A program made the position numbers and the translations under genes. Positions 14,341 to 14,877 of a stretch of DNA of 14,877 nucleotides are shown in pieces. Within the stretch, counting starts at the first letter, position 1, and each line of letters opens with the position of its first letter. This stretch comes from Clostridiales bacterium (GTDB taxonomy: Bacteria; Bacillota; Clostridia; Christensenellales; CAG-917), in assembly GCA_012800805.1 (NCBI GenBank), contig JAAZIO010000183.1, positions 1 through 14,877 of the forward strand, given 5' to 3'. Below the pieces are notes generated by a model, which did no database searches, was not told where the DNA came from, and saw only the letters and a program-made list of their open reading frames with translations.

Positions 14341-14613
14341 ATGATTAACATCACAGACGTAAGGGTAAGAATCGTCAAGAAAGAAGACGCCAAGCTTAAA
14401 GCCGTGGCATCCATCATCATCGACGACTGCTTCGTCGTTCACGACATTAAAATTATCGAAGGGGCTGAGGGCAATTTCATCGCGATGCCTTCAAGAAAAA
14501 CTCCCGACGGCGAATTTAAGGACATCGCGCATCCCATTAACACCGAAACACGAGAGCTGATACGCGACAGAGTCTTTAAAGCCTATGAGGCGACCTTAAA
14601 ACAGGAAGGTTAA
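14341..14613 (+). CDS. spoVG: SpoVG family RNA/DNA-binding regulator
   Basis: Small cytoplasmic nucleic-acid-binding regulator (90 residues from this start) known in Bacillus for septation and sporulation control and in Staphylococcus and Listeria for global regulation. [22 protein letters not shown] and [19 protein letters not shown] are near-exact family signatures. ATG 14341 gives the usual M-x-I-T-D-V-R opening; ATG 14332 would add three residues (MRF). AAGGA at 14324-14328 is 3 bases from the first ATG and 12 from the second, so spacing does not decide. The protein ends soon after the conserved core, lacking the longer acidic tail of B. subtilis SpoVG. It appears monocistronic. SpoVG also occurs in non-sporulating bacteria, so it does not prove sporulation. 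Confidence 0.96.
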   Translation: MINITDVRVRIVKKEDAKLKAVASIIIDDCFVVHDIKIIEGAEGNFIAMPSRKTPDGEFKDIAHPINTETRELIRDRVFKAYEATLKQEG

Positions 14614-14621
14614 TAATTAGT

Positions 14622-14645
14622 AAGGCAGCAAAAGCTGCCTTTTTT
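14622..14645 (+). terminator. Intrinsic terminator of spoVG
   Basis: AAGGCAGC (14622-14629), loop AAAA and GCTGCCTT (14634-14641) form a perfect 8-bp stem running into a T-tract. It lies eight bases after the spoVG stop. Confidence 0.92.
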
Positions 14646-14679
14646 ATTTCCTCTGCAATTCATTTATTAGTTTAAATGA

Positions 14680-14764
14680 TATAATTTTTACTGCTGCAAA
14701 TTTTATTTAAAGAAAAAATCTTGTTATAATTTATTGCTGCAAATTTTGTTTAAAAGAAAAAATC
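14680..14764. repeat. Imperfect tandem direct repeat of about 40 bases downstream of spoVG
   Basis: Copies at 14680-14720 and 14725-14764 share TATAATTT, GCTGCAAATTTT, TTTAAA and GAAAAAATC in the same order, with one substitution and small indels, and are separated by TTGT. A third, weaker CTGCAA lies 41 bases upstream (14653). Each copy begins with TATAAT. The remaining bases to the window end (14765-14877) are AT-rich with no gene seen. Confidence 0.7.
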
Positions 14765-14877
14765 AAGAATGTATTATTATTTAATTATAGTTATAAATTG
14801 AACTTTTTTTACTTTTTTAAGGTTGCAATTTAATAAGCATTTAACGCTTTGTAACTTCTTAAGTAAATATCACCATC

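Noticed and set aside
14341-14613. SpoVG and the SpoVB-like flippase as proof of a spore-former
   Set aside because: Both families occur in non-sporulating Bacillota, so they support the phylum-level guess but not sporulation itself.
14693-14764. CRISPR-like array downstream of spoVG
   Set aside because: Only two good copies exist, with a four-base interval between the long copies, no palindromic repeat and no cas gene nearby.

Overview
The window looks like a chromosomal segment from an anaerobic, Gram-positive-type member of the Clostridia (Bacillota). This is inferred from the rnfCDGEAB gene order, a SpoVG homologue, a SpoVB-type flippase next to a LysM protein, a DUF421/DUF4363 pair, strong AAGGAGG-type ribosome binding sites and U-tailed hairpin terminators. 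Genus cannot be told from the sequence. Coding DNA is of moderate GC and the gaps are AT-rich. No tRNA, rRNA, CRISPR array, insertion sequence or phage gene was seen.

Region 1 (1-4775, minus strand) holds the energy-conserving Rnf complex, read right to left as rnfC, rnfD, rnfG, rnfE and the first eight codons of rnfA. The genes overlap or nearly abut. Upstream of them lie two half-size TSUP (TauE/SafE) permease genes joined by a TGATG stop-start overlap. The 163-base gap between the TSUP pair and rnfC carries nested inverted repeats, with the outer stem ending in a U-tract just before an rnfC start that has no visible Shine-Dalgarno sequence. It is a candidate leader attenuator.

Region 2 (4776-9229, plus strand) is one large gene for a 1412-residue lipoprotein. 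It has a lipobox, five divergent tandem domains resembling carbohydrate-binding jelly rolls, and a C-terminal membrane segment with a basic cytoplasmic tail. It has a good promoter and its own terminator, so it is probably monocistronic.

Region 3 (9466-12613, plus strand) contains a signal-less double-LysM protein overlapping a MOP-family flippase gene, followed by a DUF421 (YetF-type) membrane protein overlapping a DUF4363 protein and a strong terminator. These look like cell-envelope or spore-envelope functions.

Region 4 (12860-14877) has murC on the minus strand and, divergently, spoVG on the plus strand with a near-consensus promoter and a terminator. The window ends in an AT-rich stretch with a direct repeat of about 40 bases.

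The best candidates for something not yet described are the double-anchored five-domain surface protein, the structured rnf leader, and the coupled LysM-flippase pair.
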